Below, in pieces: positions 9,451 to 18,139 of a stretch of 64,000 nucleotides of DNA. Each line of letters begins with the position of its first letter. Positions within the stretch are counted from its first letter, which is position 1. Both the position numbers and the translations under genes were made by a program. The notes under the pieces were generated by a model. The model worked only from the letters and a program-made list of their open reading frames with translations. It made no database searches and was not told the origin of the DNA. Origin of the DNA: Bacillus aerolatus (GTDB taxonomy: Bacteria > Bacillota > Bacilli > Bacillales > Domibacillaceae); the NCBI RefSeq assembly GCF_009183655.1, contig NZ_WEIO01000011.1, positions 96,436 to 160,435 of the forward strand, written 5' to 3'.

Positions 9451-10977
9451 ATGAACAATCAAACAGTACAAGAAACAGCTAAAAAAGACACAGCGGTAAA
9501 AAAATACTTAAACTTTATTAATGGCGAATGGGTAGATTCAGAGTCAGGAAAGTATACTCAAAATACGAATCCGGTGAATGGCGAAGTATTAGGCGAAGTT
9601 GTTGCCTCTACGAAAGCAGATGTAGAGAAAGCGGTCCAGGCAGCAAAAGAAGCGCAAAAAAAGTGGAGAAATGTGCCGGCGCCTGAGCGTGCAGACTTTT
9701 TATATAAGGTTGCTTATTTATTAAAAGAGCGTAAAGAAGAGCTCGCACAAGTATTGACGAAAGAAATGGGAAAAGTCATTGCAGAAGCGAGGGGGGAAGT
9801 CCAGGAAGCCATTGACATGGCGTTCTATATGGCAGGTGAAGGCCGTCGCATGTTCGGGGATACGGTTCCTTCCGAGCTGCGCAATAAATTTGCAATGAGC
9901 GTTCGCGTTCCTGTCGGTATTGCCGGTTTGATTACTCCGTGGAACTTTCCGATCGCAATCGCTTCTTGGAAGTCACTGCCGGCGCTCGTGACAGGAAATG
10001 CCGTCGTTTGGAAGCCGGCTTCTGAAACACCATTTTTGGCGGGAGAGTTTGTCAAAATTTATGAGGAAGCGGGACTGCCAAAAGGGCTCGTGAACCTCGT
10101 TTACGGCTCAGGAAGTGAAGTAGGAAATGCCATCGTGGAACACCCGGACGTTGACATTGTTTCTTTTACCGGCTCTAACGAAGTAGGGAAGAAAATCAAC
10201 GGACGCGCTGGTGAACTGCTGAAACGGACATCGCTTGAAATGGGCGGGAAAAATGCGGTAACTGTACTGGAAGATGCGGATATTGATCTTGCTGTAGACG
10301 GCATTGTCTGGAGTGCCTTCGGGACGAGCGGGCAAAGATGTACAGCGTGCAGCCGGATTATCGTCCATGAGTCGGTAAAAGAAGAGCTGGAGCAGAAGCT
10401 GATGAAACGCATGGAAATGTTAAAGCTTGGCGACGGACTGGATGAATCCATTGATGTTGGCCCTGTCATTAACCGCTCGTCTCTTGAGAAGATCCATGAA
10501 TATGTCAAAATCGGTAAAGACGAAGGGGCAAAGCTATTAAAGGGCGGCGAAATTGTTACTGAAAACGGTTTGGATAAAGGAAACTTCTATGCACCTACTT
10601 TATTTACTAATGTAAAGTCTGACATGAGAATTGCCCAAGAAGAAATTTTTGGCCCGGTCGCTTCCATCATTCCGGTCAAAAGCCTGGAAGAAGCGATTGA
10701 AGTGAACAACAGTGTTGAGTTCGGTTTATCCAGCTCCATTTTCACAGCGGATGTGAACCGTGCGTTCCAGGCGATGAGAGACTTGGATACGGGCATCGTC
10801 TACATCAATGCAGGAACAACTGGAGCGGAAATTCACTTGCCATTTGGCGGCACGAAAGGAACTGGAAACGGGCATCGGGATTCAGGAGTGGCTTCGTTAG
10901 ATGTGTATACAGAGTGGAAGTCTGTGTATATCGACTATAGCGGCAAAATCCAGCGGGCGCAAATTGATAACTATTAA
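9451..10977 (+). CDS. NAD(P)-dependent aldehyde dehydrogenase (semialdehyde-type)
   Basis: A 508-residue aldehyde dehydrogenase: TPWNFPIAIASWK (cofactor region, about 162), SFTGSNEVGK (about 238), general-base Glu263 in SLEMGGKNA and catalytic Cys297 in SGQRCTACSR. The C-terminal NAGTTGAEIHLPFGGTKGTG stretch resembles ALDHs acting on carboxylic-acid semialdehydes (alpha-aminoadipate or alpha-ketoglutarate semialdehyde type) rather than simple aldehydes. Translationally close to the aminotransferase (13 bases), so the two probably work in sequence in a catabolic route. Exact substrate cannot be settled from sequence alone. Confidence 0.85.
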   Translation: MNNQTVQETAKKDTAVKKYLNFINGEWVDSESGKYTQNTNPVNGEVLGEVVASTKADVEKAVQAAKEAQKKWRNVPAPERADFLYKVAYLLKERKEELAQVLTKEMGKVIAEARGEVQEAIDMAFYMAGEGRRMFGDTVPSELRNKFAMSVRVPVGIAGLITPWNFPIAIASWKSLPALVTGNAVVWKPASETPFLAGEFVKIYEEAGLPKGLVNLVYGSGSEVGNAIVEHPDVDIVSFTGSNEVGKKINGRAGELLKRTSLEMGGKNAVTVLEDADIDLAVDGIVWSAFGTSGQRCTACSRIIVHESVKEELEQKLMKRMEMLKLGDGLDESIDVGPVINRSSLEKIHEYVKIGKDEGAKLLKGGEIVTENGLDKGNFYAPTLFTNVKSDMRIAQEEIFGPVASIIPVKSLEEAIEVNNSVEFGLSSSIFTADVNRAFQAMRDLDTGIVYINAGTTGAEIHLPFGGTKGTGNGHRDSGVASLDVYTEWKSVYIDYSGKIQRAQIDNY

Positions 10978-11010
10978 TTTGAACAAGGCCACGCCTTGAA
11001 TGCAAAAGAT

Positions 11011-11067
11011 AAGCAGAAGTGCCTCGCATGAAAAGCGGCGAATGCATTTCTGCTTGTTTTTGAAAAA
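11011..11067. terminator. Terminator between the aldehyde dehydrogenase and the convergent CdaR gene
   Basis: Long hairpin AAGCAGAAGTGC / GCATTTCTGCTT with TTGTTTTT after it on the plus strand; in the other direction the upstream A-rich side gives a weaker signal. Confidence 0.65.
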
Positions 11068-11079
11068 AATAAGATAAAT

Positions 11080-12291
11080 TTATGGCGTGCGGACCGGGCA
11101 CTCTTTCGTTTCTCCGTAACAGCTGATCGCCATATAAAGAAGCATGCAGTCCTGAAAGCTGCTTGTATCCAAATGGGTGGCTTCATTCACTTTTTCAAGT
11201 CTGTAAATAATGGTGTTGCGGTGAATAAACATGTTTCTCGCTGCTTCACTTAAATTCATATTGTGCCGGCAATATGCCAGGAAAGTGGAAGACAGAACAT
11301 CGTAGTTGTCCAGCCTGGTCAAAGGCTGAATGATGCTCAGCAGCTTTTTCTGCAATTCTGGTGTAATTTCTTTGGGCAGTAACTGAAAGGTCGTATGTTT
11401 TTCGTTGTAAAGGAAAATGTTCGAATCCATATCTGCTTTTCTTCCAAGAACCATCGTCTTTTCCGCATTGCGAAAGGATTCAGCCATGCCGCTGACACCT
11501 TTTTGCACATCTCCCACTGCGATAGAAGCGGATAAATTATATTTCGCCTGCAAAAAGTTGTTCAGCTTATGAAGCCTTTGTTCCAGGGAGGAGACGAGGG
11601 TGGAATAGGCTTGCTCTGTAGCTATCGGCTTCACGATAATTAATCGTTCAATGTTAATAAAAGAAAGGATGTCTTCTTCCGAATCATGGAAGATTAAATG
11701 AATAAAGTCCAATACATCCCTTTGAAAGTAAGGAAACGAGTAAGGATCATGAAGTTCGGGCGGATTATCCTGTGTGTGTGAAGGACGATGAATATCTATT
11801 AAAATACACACATGGCGTATTTCCTGGTTATAACCGAGTGTTTTGGCGTATTGAATAATTCGTTCATCCTGTTCATCTGTGTCGTAATGAATGATTTGCT
11901 GGATAAACACTTCTACCATTTTGGATTCAAGTTCCTTCATTTCTTTTCGAAAGGCATCCTGACACATCATTTCCACTTGATTTTTCACGAGATGAACGTA
12001 TTTTTCTACTTCTTCAGGCTCACCTACAATCCCGAGAACACCGATGGCTTTGTTGTTGATCGTAATTGGTACGGAAACACCAGGAAGGATTTGCCTGATA
12101 TCTTCATTGCGGCAATTAATTAAGCTCTTTTTTTTAATGACGTCGAGCGAAGGACGGTGAAAGATTCCCAGCCTTTCTTTATCAGTCGAACCAATGATGT
12201 ACCCTTCATTATCAGTAATGCTGATTGGATAGCCTAAGACTGAACTCGTTTTCTCTGCGATATCTTGAGCAATATGCTCCAATATTTTCAC
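11080..12291 (-). CDS. CdaR/PucR-type transcriptional regulator, copy 1
   Basis: A 403-residue regulator with an N-terminal sugar-diacid-recognition (CdaR) domain (EHIAQDIAEKTSSVLGYPIS, GVSVPI, GVLGIVGEP), a middle GGDEF-like part and a C-terminal PucR helix-turn-helix (LSEAARNMFIHRNTIIYRLE). I chose the GTG at 12291 (VKILEH) because AAGGGGG lies at proper distance and it matches the start of the paralogue at 25434 (MKFFEQ); a GTG three codons upstream is the alternative. It lies between the aminotransferase/ALDH pair and the divergent ThDP enzyme, so probably senses a carboxylate intermediate and controls both. CdaR name is a family label, not proof of a glucarate ligand. Confidence 0.85.
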   Translation of the reverse strand: MKILEHIAQDIAEKTSSVLGYPISITDNEGYIIGSTDKERLGIFHRPSLDVIKKKSLINCRNEDIRQILPGVSVPITINNKAIGVLGIVGEPEEVEKYVHLVKNQVEMMCQDAFRKEMKELESKMVEVFIQQIIHYDTDEQDERIIQYAKTLGYNQEIRHVCILIDIHRPSHTQDNPPELHDPYSFPYFQRDVLDFIHLIFHDSEEDILSFINIERLIIVKPIATEQAYSTLVSSLEQRLHKLNNFLQAKYNLSASIAVGDVQKGVSGMAESFRNAEKTMVLGRKADMDSNIFLYNEKHTTFQLLPKEITPELQKKLLSIIQPLTRLDNYDVLSSTFLAYCRHNMNLSEAARNMFIHRNTIIYRLEKVNEATHLDTSSFQDCMLLYMAISCYGETKECPVRTP

Positions 12292-12360
12292 TGGCAGCAC
12301 CCCCTTGCTTCAAAAAGTGATAGCTCATTTGCTAGTTAAAAGAACTAAAATACTACCCAA

Positions 12361-12366
12361 ATTATA
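12361..12366 (-). promoter_or_regulatory. Extended -10 of the promoter for the CdaR-type gene
   Basis: On the minus strand TGTTATAAT is a full extended -10 element about 65 bases before the GTG start. A -35 is less clear (TTGTTT at somewhat long spacing), compatible with activator help. Confidence 0.5.
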
Positions 12367-12439
12367 ACATATTTTTAGGTAAAATAAACAAAATATTTAG
12401 AATTTTATGTATAAATTAAAGCGGAAAGTAGGAATCAAG

Positions 12440-14104
12440 ATGGTGAAATTATCAGGAGGCCGGGCTGTAGTAAAAGTAATGGAAGAAGAAAAGGTGAAAA
12501 AAGCTTTTTGTGTACCGGGCGAGAGTTACCTTGGAGTGATCGATGCCCTTTATGAACATCCGTCAATCCAGCTCATTTCAAACCGCCATGAAGGCGGAGC
12601 GTCTTTTATGGCGGAAGCTTATGCAAAAGCATCGGGTGAAGTGGGGGTGTGCATGGCAACGAGAGGCCCGGGAGCGGCAAACCTGGCCATTGGGCTGCAT
12701 ACGGCGATGCAGGACTCAACCCCGCTTGTAGCATTAATTGGGCAGGTGGAGCGGCCGTTCAAAGGAAAAGAAGCTTTTCAGGAAGTGGAATTTACTTCTT
12801 TCTTCAGTCACTTGTGCAAATGGACAGTGGAAATTGAATCGGCAGAACGAATTCCCGAGCTGCTGCACCGGGCGTTTTATATGGCCAGGTCTGGACGGCC
12901 GGGTCCGGTCGTCGTGTCGCTTCCGCACGATATGCTTGAAGATACAGCAGAATATATAGAACAGCATGTGCAGCGTGAGCAAGTACCACTGCCGGCAGAA
13001 GAGTCTGTCCGGGAAGCGCTCGTGAAAATTAAGGAAGCGAAGCGCCCTGTCGTCATTGCCGGCGGGGGCGTAACACGGACGAAATCAGCTGATTTGCTCG
13101 TCAGGTTTGCTGAAACACTGAACGTTCCTGTGGTGACTTCTTTCCGCCGGTTTGACGCTTTTCCAAACAGCCACCCGCATTATGCAGGCTGGCTCGGCTT
13201 TGGTTCAGAGAAAGGTCTGCTTAACTATATTAAACAAGCCGATCTCGTTGTTGCTTTAGGCACCCGTTTTTCGCAAGTGACTACTCAGGATTACACATTG
13301 CTCGGTGATCAGACGAAACTTGTGCAAATAGATATTTGCCCTGACAGCATTGGCAAAGTGTATTCTCCTATTCTCGGAATTACCTCGGACGTGAAACAAT
13401 TTTTACAAAAAGCGCTGGAGCTTGCGGAGCCAGTGAAGGATGAAGTGAAGGAGCAGGCAGTCAAGAAGCTGCATGCGGCGTATTTAACTTTTTCTTCCGC
13501 TCCAAAAGACTATGCCGAGCAGTATGTGGATATGGATGGCCTGCTGCACGATATTATGCAGGCGTTTCCAAAAGATGCGATTTTGACGAGTGATGCCGGC
13601 AATTTCTTCGGCTGGTTATCGCGATATTACCGCTTTGACCGCGAAAAAACATACATTGGCCCGACATCAGGAGCGATGGGTTACGGGCTTCCGGCAGCCA
13701 TTGGCGCCAAAGTAGCCCACCCGGATAAAATGGTCGTTTCTTTTTCCGGGGATGGCGGATTTATGATGACGATGCAGGAACTTGAAACAGCTGTTCGCTT
13801 TCAAATTCCGGTCATTGCTGTCGTGGTAAATAACAATATGTATGGGACGATCCGGGCTCATCAAGAAAAGCACTTTCCAGATCGGGTCATTGCAACCAAA
13901 CTATCAAATGCAAATTTTGCTGAGCTGGCCAAATTATTTGGCTGTCACGGCGAGCAAGTGACGAAAAATGAAGACTTTCTGCCGGCATTGGAAAAAGCAA
14001 AAGCGAGCGGGCGTCCGGCCGTCATTGAAGTATTAACGAATCCGGAGATTTTATCTGCCAGCCAGTCGAAAGCTGTTCATTTAAGTGCGAAAACGTTTAA
14101 TTGA
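12440..14104 (+). CDS. ThDP-dependent acetolactate-synthase/decarboxylase family enzyme
   Basis: A 554-residue enzyme with the three-domain layout of acetohydroxyacid synthase large subunits: PYR domain with catalytic Glu in SNRHEGGASFMAEAYAK, a central Rossmann-like domain (PVVIAGGGVTRTK), and a PP domain with the ThDP/Mg motif SGDGGFMMTMQEL ... NNNMYG. No regulatory IlvN-type subunit is encoded nearby, so biosynthetic acetolactate synthase is unlikely; a catabolic lyase or 2-oxoacid decarboxylase working between the aminotransferase and the aldehyde dehydrogenase is a reasonable inference. The ATG at 12440 has a better ribosome site than an upstream ATG at 12407. Confidence 0.8.
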   Translation: MVKLSGGRAVVKVMEEEKVKKAFCVPGESYLGVIDALYEHPSIQLISNRHEGGASFMAEAYAKASGEVGVCMATRGPGAANLAIGLHTAMQDSTPLVALIGQVERPFKGKEAFQEVEFTSFFSHLCKWTVEIESAERIPELLHRAFYMARSGRPGPVVVSLPHDMLEDTAEYIEQHVQREQVPLPAEESVREALVKIKEAKRPVVIAGGGVTRTKSADLLVRFAETLNVPVVTSFRRFDAFPNSHPHYAGWLGFGSEKGLLNYIKQADLVVALGTRFSQVTTQDYTLLGDQTKLVQIDICPDSIGKVYSPILGITSDVKQFLQKALELAEPVKDEVKEQAVKKLHAAYLTFSSAPKDYAEQYVDMDGLLHDIMQAFPKDAILTSDAGNFFGWLSRYYRFDREKTYIGPTSGAMGYGLPAAIGAKVAHPDKMVVSFSGDGGFMMTMQELETAVRFQIPVIAVVVNNNMYGTIRAHQEKHFPDRVIATKLSNANFAELAKLFGCHGEQVTKNEDFLPALEKAKASGRPAVIEVLTNPEILSASQSKAVHLSAKTFN

Positions 14105-14108
14105 TCTA

Positions 14109-14140
14109 AAAAAGTGCCAGGCAAAAGCCCGGCACTTTTA
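14109..14140. terminator. Bidirectional terminator
   Basis: AAAAGTGCC-GGC loop GCC-GGCACTTTT with A and T runs on both sides, between the ThDP gene and the convergent gene ending at 14138. Confidence 0.8.
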
Positions 14141-14566
14141 AAATTCTACTTGCACTTGTTGCAGTTCTTCTTCTGTTTTCTCCGTAAATGTATAGCCAAG
14201 CTCTTTTAACTGGCTGCACACATTATCGCAAAGGTTGTTTTCAGCAACGATAAACGTCCGGTCAAACTGCATTTTATCTCTAATGGAAGCGAGCATATCG
14301 AATAAAGCGCTCGTTTTCTCTTCTTTAATGGACTTCGTCAATGCAGACGTTTCTGTTGTCACCGGAACAATCCACAGTTCACACTCATTAGGAATATTCA
14401 GCAGCTGTTCAAATACTTCTGCTTTTTCGAGCGGTGTCCGCAATGTTTCATCGTGAATTTCATATATGCGTTTAGATGACAAGTTTTTTTCTTTAAATGG
14501 AAAGCTTCCTTGTTCATCGAAGACTTGAATATCTAGCTTAGAAGCTTGATGCAAATGGCTGGTCAT
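14138..14566 (-). CDS. Hypothetical protein (142 aa)
   Basis: Soluble, acidic 142-residue protein of mixed alpha/beta composition with no signal peptide or membrane segment. A GGAGAGGGAGAG ribosome site precedes the ATG. I do not recognise a domain. It ends inside the shared terminator of the ThDP gene and is followed upstream by the HAD phosphatase, also on the minus strand, about 90 bases away. Confidence 0.7.
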   Translation of the reverse strand: MTSHLHQASKLDIQVFDEQGSFPFKEKNLSSKRIYEIHDETLRTPLEKAEVFEQLLNIPNECELWIVPVTTETSALTKSIKEEKTSALFDMLASIRDKMQFDRTFIVAENNLCDNVCSQLKELGYTFTEKTEEELQQVQVEF

Positions 14567-14657
14567 GATTCTCTCCCTCTCCTTTTTCTTTCTCTCTCTT
14601 AATGTGTATTGGAATAGCTTCTATAATCTATTCCCGTTTTGAGGAGAAAGAAACCTG

Positions 14658-15452
14658 TTAAGTGTCTGCCAATGTTTGGAAAACGTCCATTAATTCACGA
14701 AGAGACTTAACGGTATAAGTAGGTTTGGCTCCTTCTACTTGCCGGCCGTCACCATGGTCAATAAAAATCGAATCCATGCCGACACGGGTGGCGCCAAGGA
14801 TATCTGTTCCTAAATTATCGCCAGCCATAATTACTGCTTCAGGAGTTAAGTCCATCAGTTTCAGCGCATGATCAAAAATGGCCGGATCCGGTTTACCAAA
14901 TCCAAAGTTTCCGGAAATAACAATATGCTCAAAATAAGACGGCAGCTCCGGAATCATTGTTAGCTTTTCCAACTGAAGAGAAGGTGCGCCGTTTGTCAAA
15001 AGCAACAAACGAACCCCGTTTTCTTTTAACTGATCGAGTACGGCATACGTGTCATCATATAAAAATGGAGAAAATCGGCGCACTTCCCGGAAGCGCTCTT
15101 TCGCCCAGTCGGCTGCTCCTTCGATGCCGACCGCCTTTAACCCCTTTTCCCACGATTGAAACTGGTAATCGCTAATGTCTTTACCCATTTGGCGCAGCTG
15201 CCAATGGTGCACATCGCCAAAGTCGCCCCAAAGACCTTCAAACGGATTAATACCGAGGTGAAGAGTGACCGGATAAAAAGAATAGCGCTCATATTGTTCC
15301 CGGGCTGCTTCCCTGACAGATGACTCAATTGTTTTTCCATTCACTCCGTATTTTTGTTCTAAATCGCCGCATGTTACATCAAATGCTGTTTGAATGCTTT
15401 TGCGGTCATTCACAAGTGTATCGTCTAAATCAAAAAAAACGGCTTTTTTCAT
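14658..15452 (-). CDS. HAD-superfamily hydrolase (subfamily IA phosphatase)
   Basis: A 264-residue HAD phosphatase. Motif I FFDLDDTLV (nucleophile Asp8, acid Asp10), motif II LLLTNG, motif III lysine in FGFGKPDPAIF, motif IV AGDNLGTDILGA. The cap inserted after motif I is alpha-helical, as in subfamily IA (YjjG / N-acylneuraminate-9-phosphatase-like). The substrate is likely a phosphorylated small metabolite or non-canonical nucleotide; not resolvable here. Confidence 0.87.
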   Translation of the reverse strand: MKKAVFFDLDDTLVNDRKSIQTAFDVTCGDLEQKYGVNGKTIESSVREAAREQYERYSFYPVTLHLGINPFEGLWGDFGDVHHWQLRQMGKDISDYQFQSWEKGLKAVGIEGAADWAKERFREVRRFSPFLYDDTYAVLDQLKENGVRLLLLTNGAPSLQLEKLTMIPELPSYFEHIVISGNFGFGKPDPAIFDHALKLMDLTPEAVIMAGDNLGTDILGATRVGMDSIFIDHGDGRQVEGAKPTYTVKSLRELMDVFQTLADT

Positions 15453-15521
15453 GATGATGAGTACTCCCTTTTATAGCGTAATGTTGAACTGTATTCGACA
15501 AACTCTTAAAAACTCCTGCAA

Positions 15522-15566
15522 AAAAGAACGAAGCCGCTTAATTAAATGTGGCTTCGTTCTTTTTGC
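15522..15566 (-). terminator. Terminator of the MerR-type gene
   Basis: AAGAACGAAGCC / GGCTTCGTTCTT inverted repeat flanked by A and T runs; the stop codon of the minus-strand gene lies inside the loop side. Confidence 0.8.
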
Positions 15567-16071
15567 TTCTAAATATGGAAAATAATGAAGGGAGCCGATA
15601 TTTCGGAGGTTCTCTTTTAATAGCTGCGGGCTGCATGTTATTTAAAAGCAGGCGATCGCGGATAGCGATTTCCTGGTGTTCCAGTTTTTCTTTCATCCAC
15701 CGTTGATATTGGGCCAGTTCTTTCACAAGTTCTTTGTTCACCTCAATCAACGTTTCCTGCTGCTGTTCAAGCCGGGCGATCCGCTCGCATAATTCGCTCG
15801 TTTCAGCAGGTGTTTGATCATATTTTTGCAGTTCCGCTTTTATGGCCAATTCAATGGCTGCTTCAAGTGGCATGTTCTGATCTTGTATTAATCGCAGCAA
15901 ACGCTGGATTGTTATAATATCTTTTTGGTAAAAGACGCGGGAATTATTCAATCCCCTATCAAAGTGGTACCCGGCTGCTTCTAAGGCAGATGAGTATTTT
16001 CGCAACGTACTGGCGCCGACTCCAAGGCTTTTTGCTACTTCTGAACTGAAATAAGCCTGTTCCATTTTCAT
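15538..16071 (-). CDS. MerR-type HTH protein with coiled coil
   Basis: A 177-residue protein. Residues about 6-70 form a MerR-like winged helix-turn-helix (YFSSEVAKSLGVGASTLRKY, then NSRVFYQKDI). Residues about 90-140 are a heptad-rich coiled coil (ARLEQQQETLIEVNKELVKE), and the tail is basic. No metal- or drug-binding cysteines are present. The layout resembles DUF3967/RacA-type chromosome-associated proteins more than classical MerR activators. GGAGGG precedes the ATG. Confidence 0.75.
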   Translation of the reverse strand: MKMEQAYFSSEVAKSLGVGASTLRKYSSALEAAGYHFDRGLNNSRVFYQKDIITIQRLLRLIQDQNMPLEAAIELAIKAELQKYDQTPAETSELCERIARLEQQQETLIEVNKELVKELAQYQRWMKEKLEHQEIAIRDRLLLNNMQPAAIKREPPKYRLPSLFSIFRSKKNEATFN

Positions 16072-16240
16072 CCCTCCGTTAAATAGTCGTCTGTGACTTT
16101 CTCGAGTGGCTGCTTCCGGGACAATAGACTGTTATTAACTAGTTTCCATACGAATCCGCAAATTCCTTTCACTAGTTTTGTTGATTGATCAGTAGTTTTG
16201 TCGAGGAAAAAAGAAGAGACATGTTTGCCTGCAGTTAGAG

Positions 16241-16269
16241 TTGAAAAAACTGTATAAAGGGTATATACA
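16241..16269 (+). promoter_or_regulatory. SigA promoter of the diacylglycerol-kinase-like gene
   Basis: TTGAAA (16241-16246), 17-base spacer, TATACA (16264-16269), 32 bases before the ATG at 16301. Confidence 0.65.
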
Positions 16270-16300
16270 AGTAGCACAATTAACAAAAACAGGTGGGCTG

Positions 16301-17461
16301 ATGATGAAGTTAACGAAATGGACTTATTCCCGCCGTTACAACATTAAAGCGGTTTATGATAAATTTCCAAACTCCAATGTAATTTTCCGGATTATTAATC
16401 AATTTTATTTTATTTATATCGTAAATTGGTCGGAAAAGGATCCAGTGGTCACAAGAGAAGACTTGGAAGAAATGGAACTCTTGTTAAACAGGGAGATGGG
16501 GACGTCCCTTTTTTATCGCCAGCGAAAGTCGCGGGCAGAGTTGGGAAACATGGAAGAGAGTGAACGGGGGAAACTACAGTTGAGGAAATCAATGATTGTT
16601 GTTAATCCCGCTTCAGGGAAAGAAGAAGCGGAAGTGTACGTGGAAAAAGTTCAGCAGCAATTGCGAAAGATGGAGTATGAAACAGATGTACGGTTCACGG
16701 AAAAAGGGGGCGATGCTACAGCGTTTGCTGAAGAGGCTTGCGCGAATAAATATGACTTAGTCATTTCTATTGGGGGTGACGGTACACTGAATGAAACCAT
16801 TAATGGCCTAGCTGAAAAAGGTCATAGGCCGGTTCTCGGCATCGTTCCGCTCGGTACAGTGAATGATTTTGCCAGGGCACTGAACATACCGCTTGAAGCA
16901 GAAGAAGCCATCACAGCGATTGGAACAGGAAAGTTGAAAAAAGTCGACATCGGTAAAATCAACTACCGCTACTTTTTGAATATTGCTGCTCTCGGCGATA
17001 TTGCTGAATCAACTGCAGATGTGTCATCCGGGCAAAAAACGGCCCTCGGTTCGTTAGCTTATTTTTTGGAGGGGGCGAAAACACTCGTCAATAAAAAGTC
17101 ATTCGATTTACGAATCCGGACAAATGACAATCAGTATGAAGAAGAAGCTTTGCTTTTTCTCGCCGCTCTGACGAATTCCGTCGGCGGCTTTGAGAAAATG
17201 GCGCCAGAAGCAGAAGTGAATGACGGCAAGCTGCACTGTTTTATTATTAAGGATACTGCTTTTCCAAGGCTCGTACGAATTGCGGCTAATCTTTTGAAGG
17301 GAGAGCTAAAAGCAGATCCGGATGTTCTCTATTTTCGGGCAAATCAATTAACCGTATCTTCCAGTCAGCCGTTAAAAGCAAATGTGGACGGTGATGCTGG
17401 TGAGAAAGTTCCACTCACTCTCCAAGTGCTGAAGGAGCATATAGATGTAATGGTTCCTTAA
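16301..17461 (+). CDS. Diacylglycerol kinase/YegS-family lipid kinase with an extra N-terminal domain
   Basis: The catalytic part begins near residue 92 (MIVVNPASGK) and has the nucleotide-binding ISIGGDGTLNE loop, GIVPLGTVNDFARAL and a late ANVDGDAGE, all typical of DagK/YegS/BmrU lipid kinases. Ahead of it sit ~90 extra residues (aromatic-rich: FPNSNVIFRIINQFYFIYIV) that the family normally lacks; I do not recognise this part. The ATG at 16301 follows AGGTGGG; an internal TTG near 16579 behind a GGGGG run could start a kinase-only form. Likely phosphorylates a lipid or lipid-like alcohol at the membrane. Confidence 0.82.
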   Translation: MMKLTKWTYSRRYNIKAVYDKFPNSNVIFRIINQFYFIYIVNWSEKDPVVTREDLEEMELLLNREMGTSLFYRQRKSRAELGNMEESERGKLQLRKSMIVVNPASGKEEAEVYVEKVQQQLRKMEYETDVRFTEKGGDATAFAEEACANKYDLVISIGGDGTLNETINGLAEKGHRPVLGIVPLGTVNDFARALNIPLEAEEAITAIGTGKLKKVDIGKINYRYFLNIAALGDIAESTADVSSGQKTALGSLAYFLEGAKTLVNKKSFDLRIRTNDNQYEEEALLFLAALTNSVGGFEKMAPEAEVNDGKLHCFIIKDTAFPRLVRIAANLLKGELKADPDVLYFRANQLTVSSSQPLKANVDGDAGEKVPLTLQVLKEHIDVMVP

Positions 17462-17505
17462 AGAGAACTTGCTGCAGTGGGGATTATGCAAAAAAATCAA
17501 AATAA

Positions 17506-17533
17506 TGAAACTTTGCGTAGTGAAGAGCGTATA
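17506..17533 (+). promoter_or_regulatory. ECF (SigW-type) promoter of the DUF4178-PspA operon
   Basis: TGAAAC (17506-17511), 16-base spacer, CGTATA (17528-17533), 80 bases before the first start codon. This matches the B. subtilis SigW consensus (TGAAAC, N16, CGTA). The pspA operon of B. subtilis is a known SigW target, which agrees. Confidence 0.8.
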
Positions 17534-17613
17534 TCATAAAGAAATTAAAAATATACCATGAAGGAACCACTAACAAACAGGGAATGATAGGTGAAAGGAA
17601 TTGAGGTGAAGGC

Positions 17614-18120
17614 ATGGGGTTTTTTGAACGGTTGTTTAAACAGGAAAAAGAGAAGCCAAAAGTAGAGAAACGGACAGTTTTAAACTTAAAGGTCGGCGAT
17701 ATTGTTACATATGACCTGCAGGATTATCAAGTAATAGGAAAGCTTCATTACAACGACAGCGGCTTTGCATGGGATGCCTATCAATTGCAAGGGGAGAGAG
17801 GGGTTTTATGGCTCGGTGTCGAAATGGATGATGAACTGGAACTTGGTATTTATCAGGCCATTAAGCTGCCGCTTGAAGAACCAATCCCCAAAAAAGTAAC
17901 ATACGAAGGACAGGAATACAGAATGGCAGAGAGCGGCAAGGCGTACGTTAAAGGAGAAGGGCGCAGTCAGAATGTGCATGGAAAAGAATTGAAATACTTT
18001 GATTTTGAAGATGATTCTGAAGAACATTTTTTATCTGTTGAAGTATGGGGCAGCGAAGTTGAAGTAAGTTACGGCTATGCCATTGAAGAATATGAACTCA
18101 AGATTTTAGCTGGAAGCTAG
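17614..18120 (+). CDS. DUF4178 domain protein
   Basis: A 168-residue soluble protein matching DUF4178: LKVGDIVTYDLQDYQVIGK, a central beta-rich part with WLGVEMDDELE, and YGYAIEEYELKIL at the end. DUF4178 proteins repeatedly occur beside PspA, DUF350 and spermidine-synthase-like genes; their biochemical role is unknown. First gene of the five-gene operon behind the SigW-type promoter; GAGGTG ribosome site; the pspA start follows after 19 bases. Confidence 0.8.
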   Translation: MGFFERLFKQEKEKPKVEKRTVLNLKVGDIVTYDLQDYQVIGKLHYNDSGFAWDAYQLQGERGVLWLGVEMDDELELGIYQAIKLPLEEPIPKKVTYEGQEYRMAESGKAYVKGEGRSQNVHGKELKYFDFEDDSEEHFLSVEVWGSEVEVSYGYAIEEYELKILAGS

Positions 18121-18139
18121 CTGATAGGAGGAATCGAAT

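Noticed and set aside
12440..14104. Biosynthetic acetolactate synthase IlvB
   Set aside because: No ilvN/ilvC neighbours; context is catabolic, so only the family is stated.
16068..16286. 72-codon minus-strand frame whose TGA overlaps the start of the MerR-type gene (ATGA) and which begins with a hydrophobic segment
   Set aside because: It needs a TTG start without a ribosome site and covers the SigA promoter of the divergent kinase gene; I read it as the intergenic promoter region.
16579..17461. Separate kinase-only gene starting at the internal TTG
   Set aside because: The upstream frame is continuous and has its own promoter, ribosome site and ATG; kept only as an alternative start.
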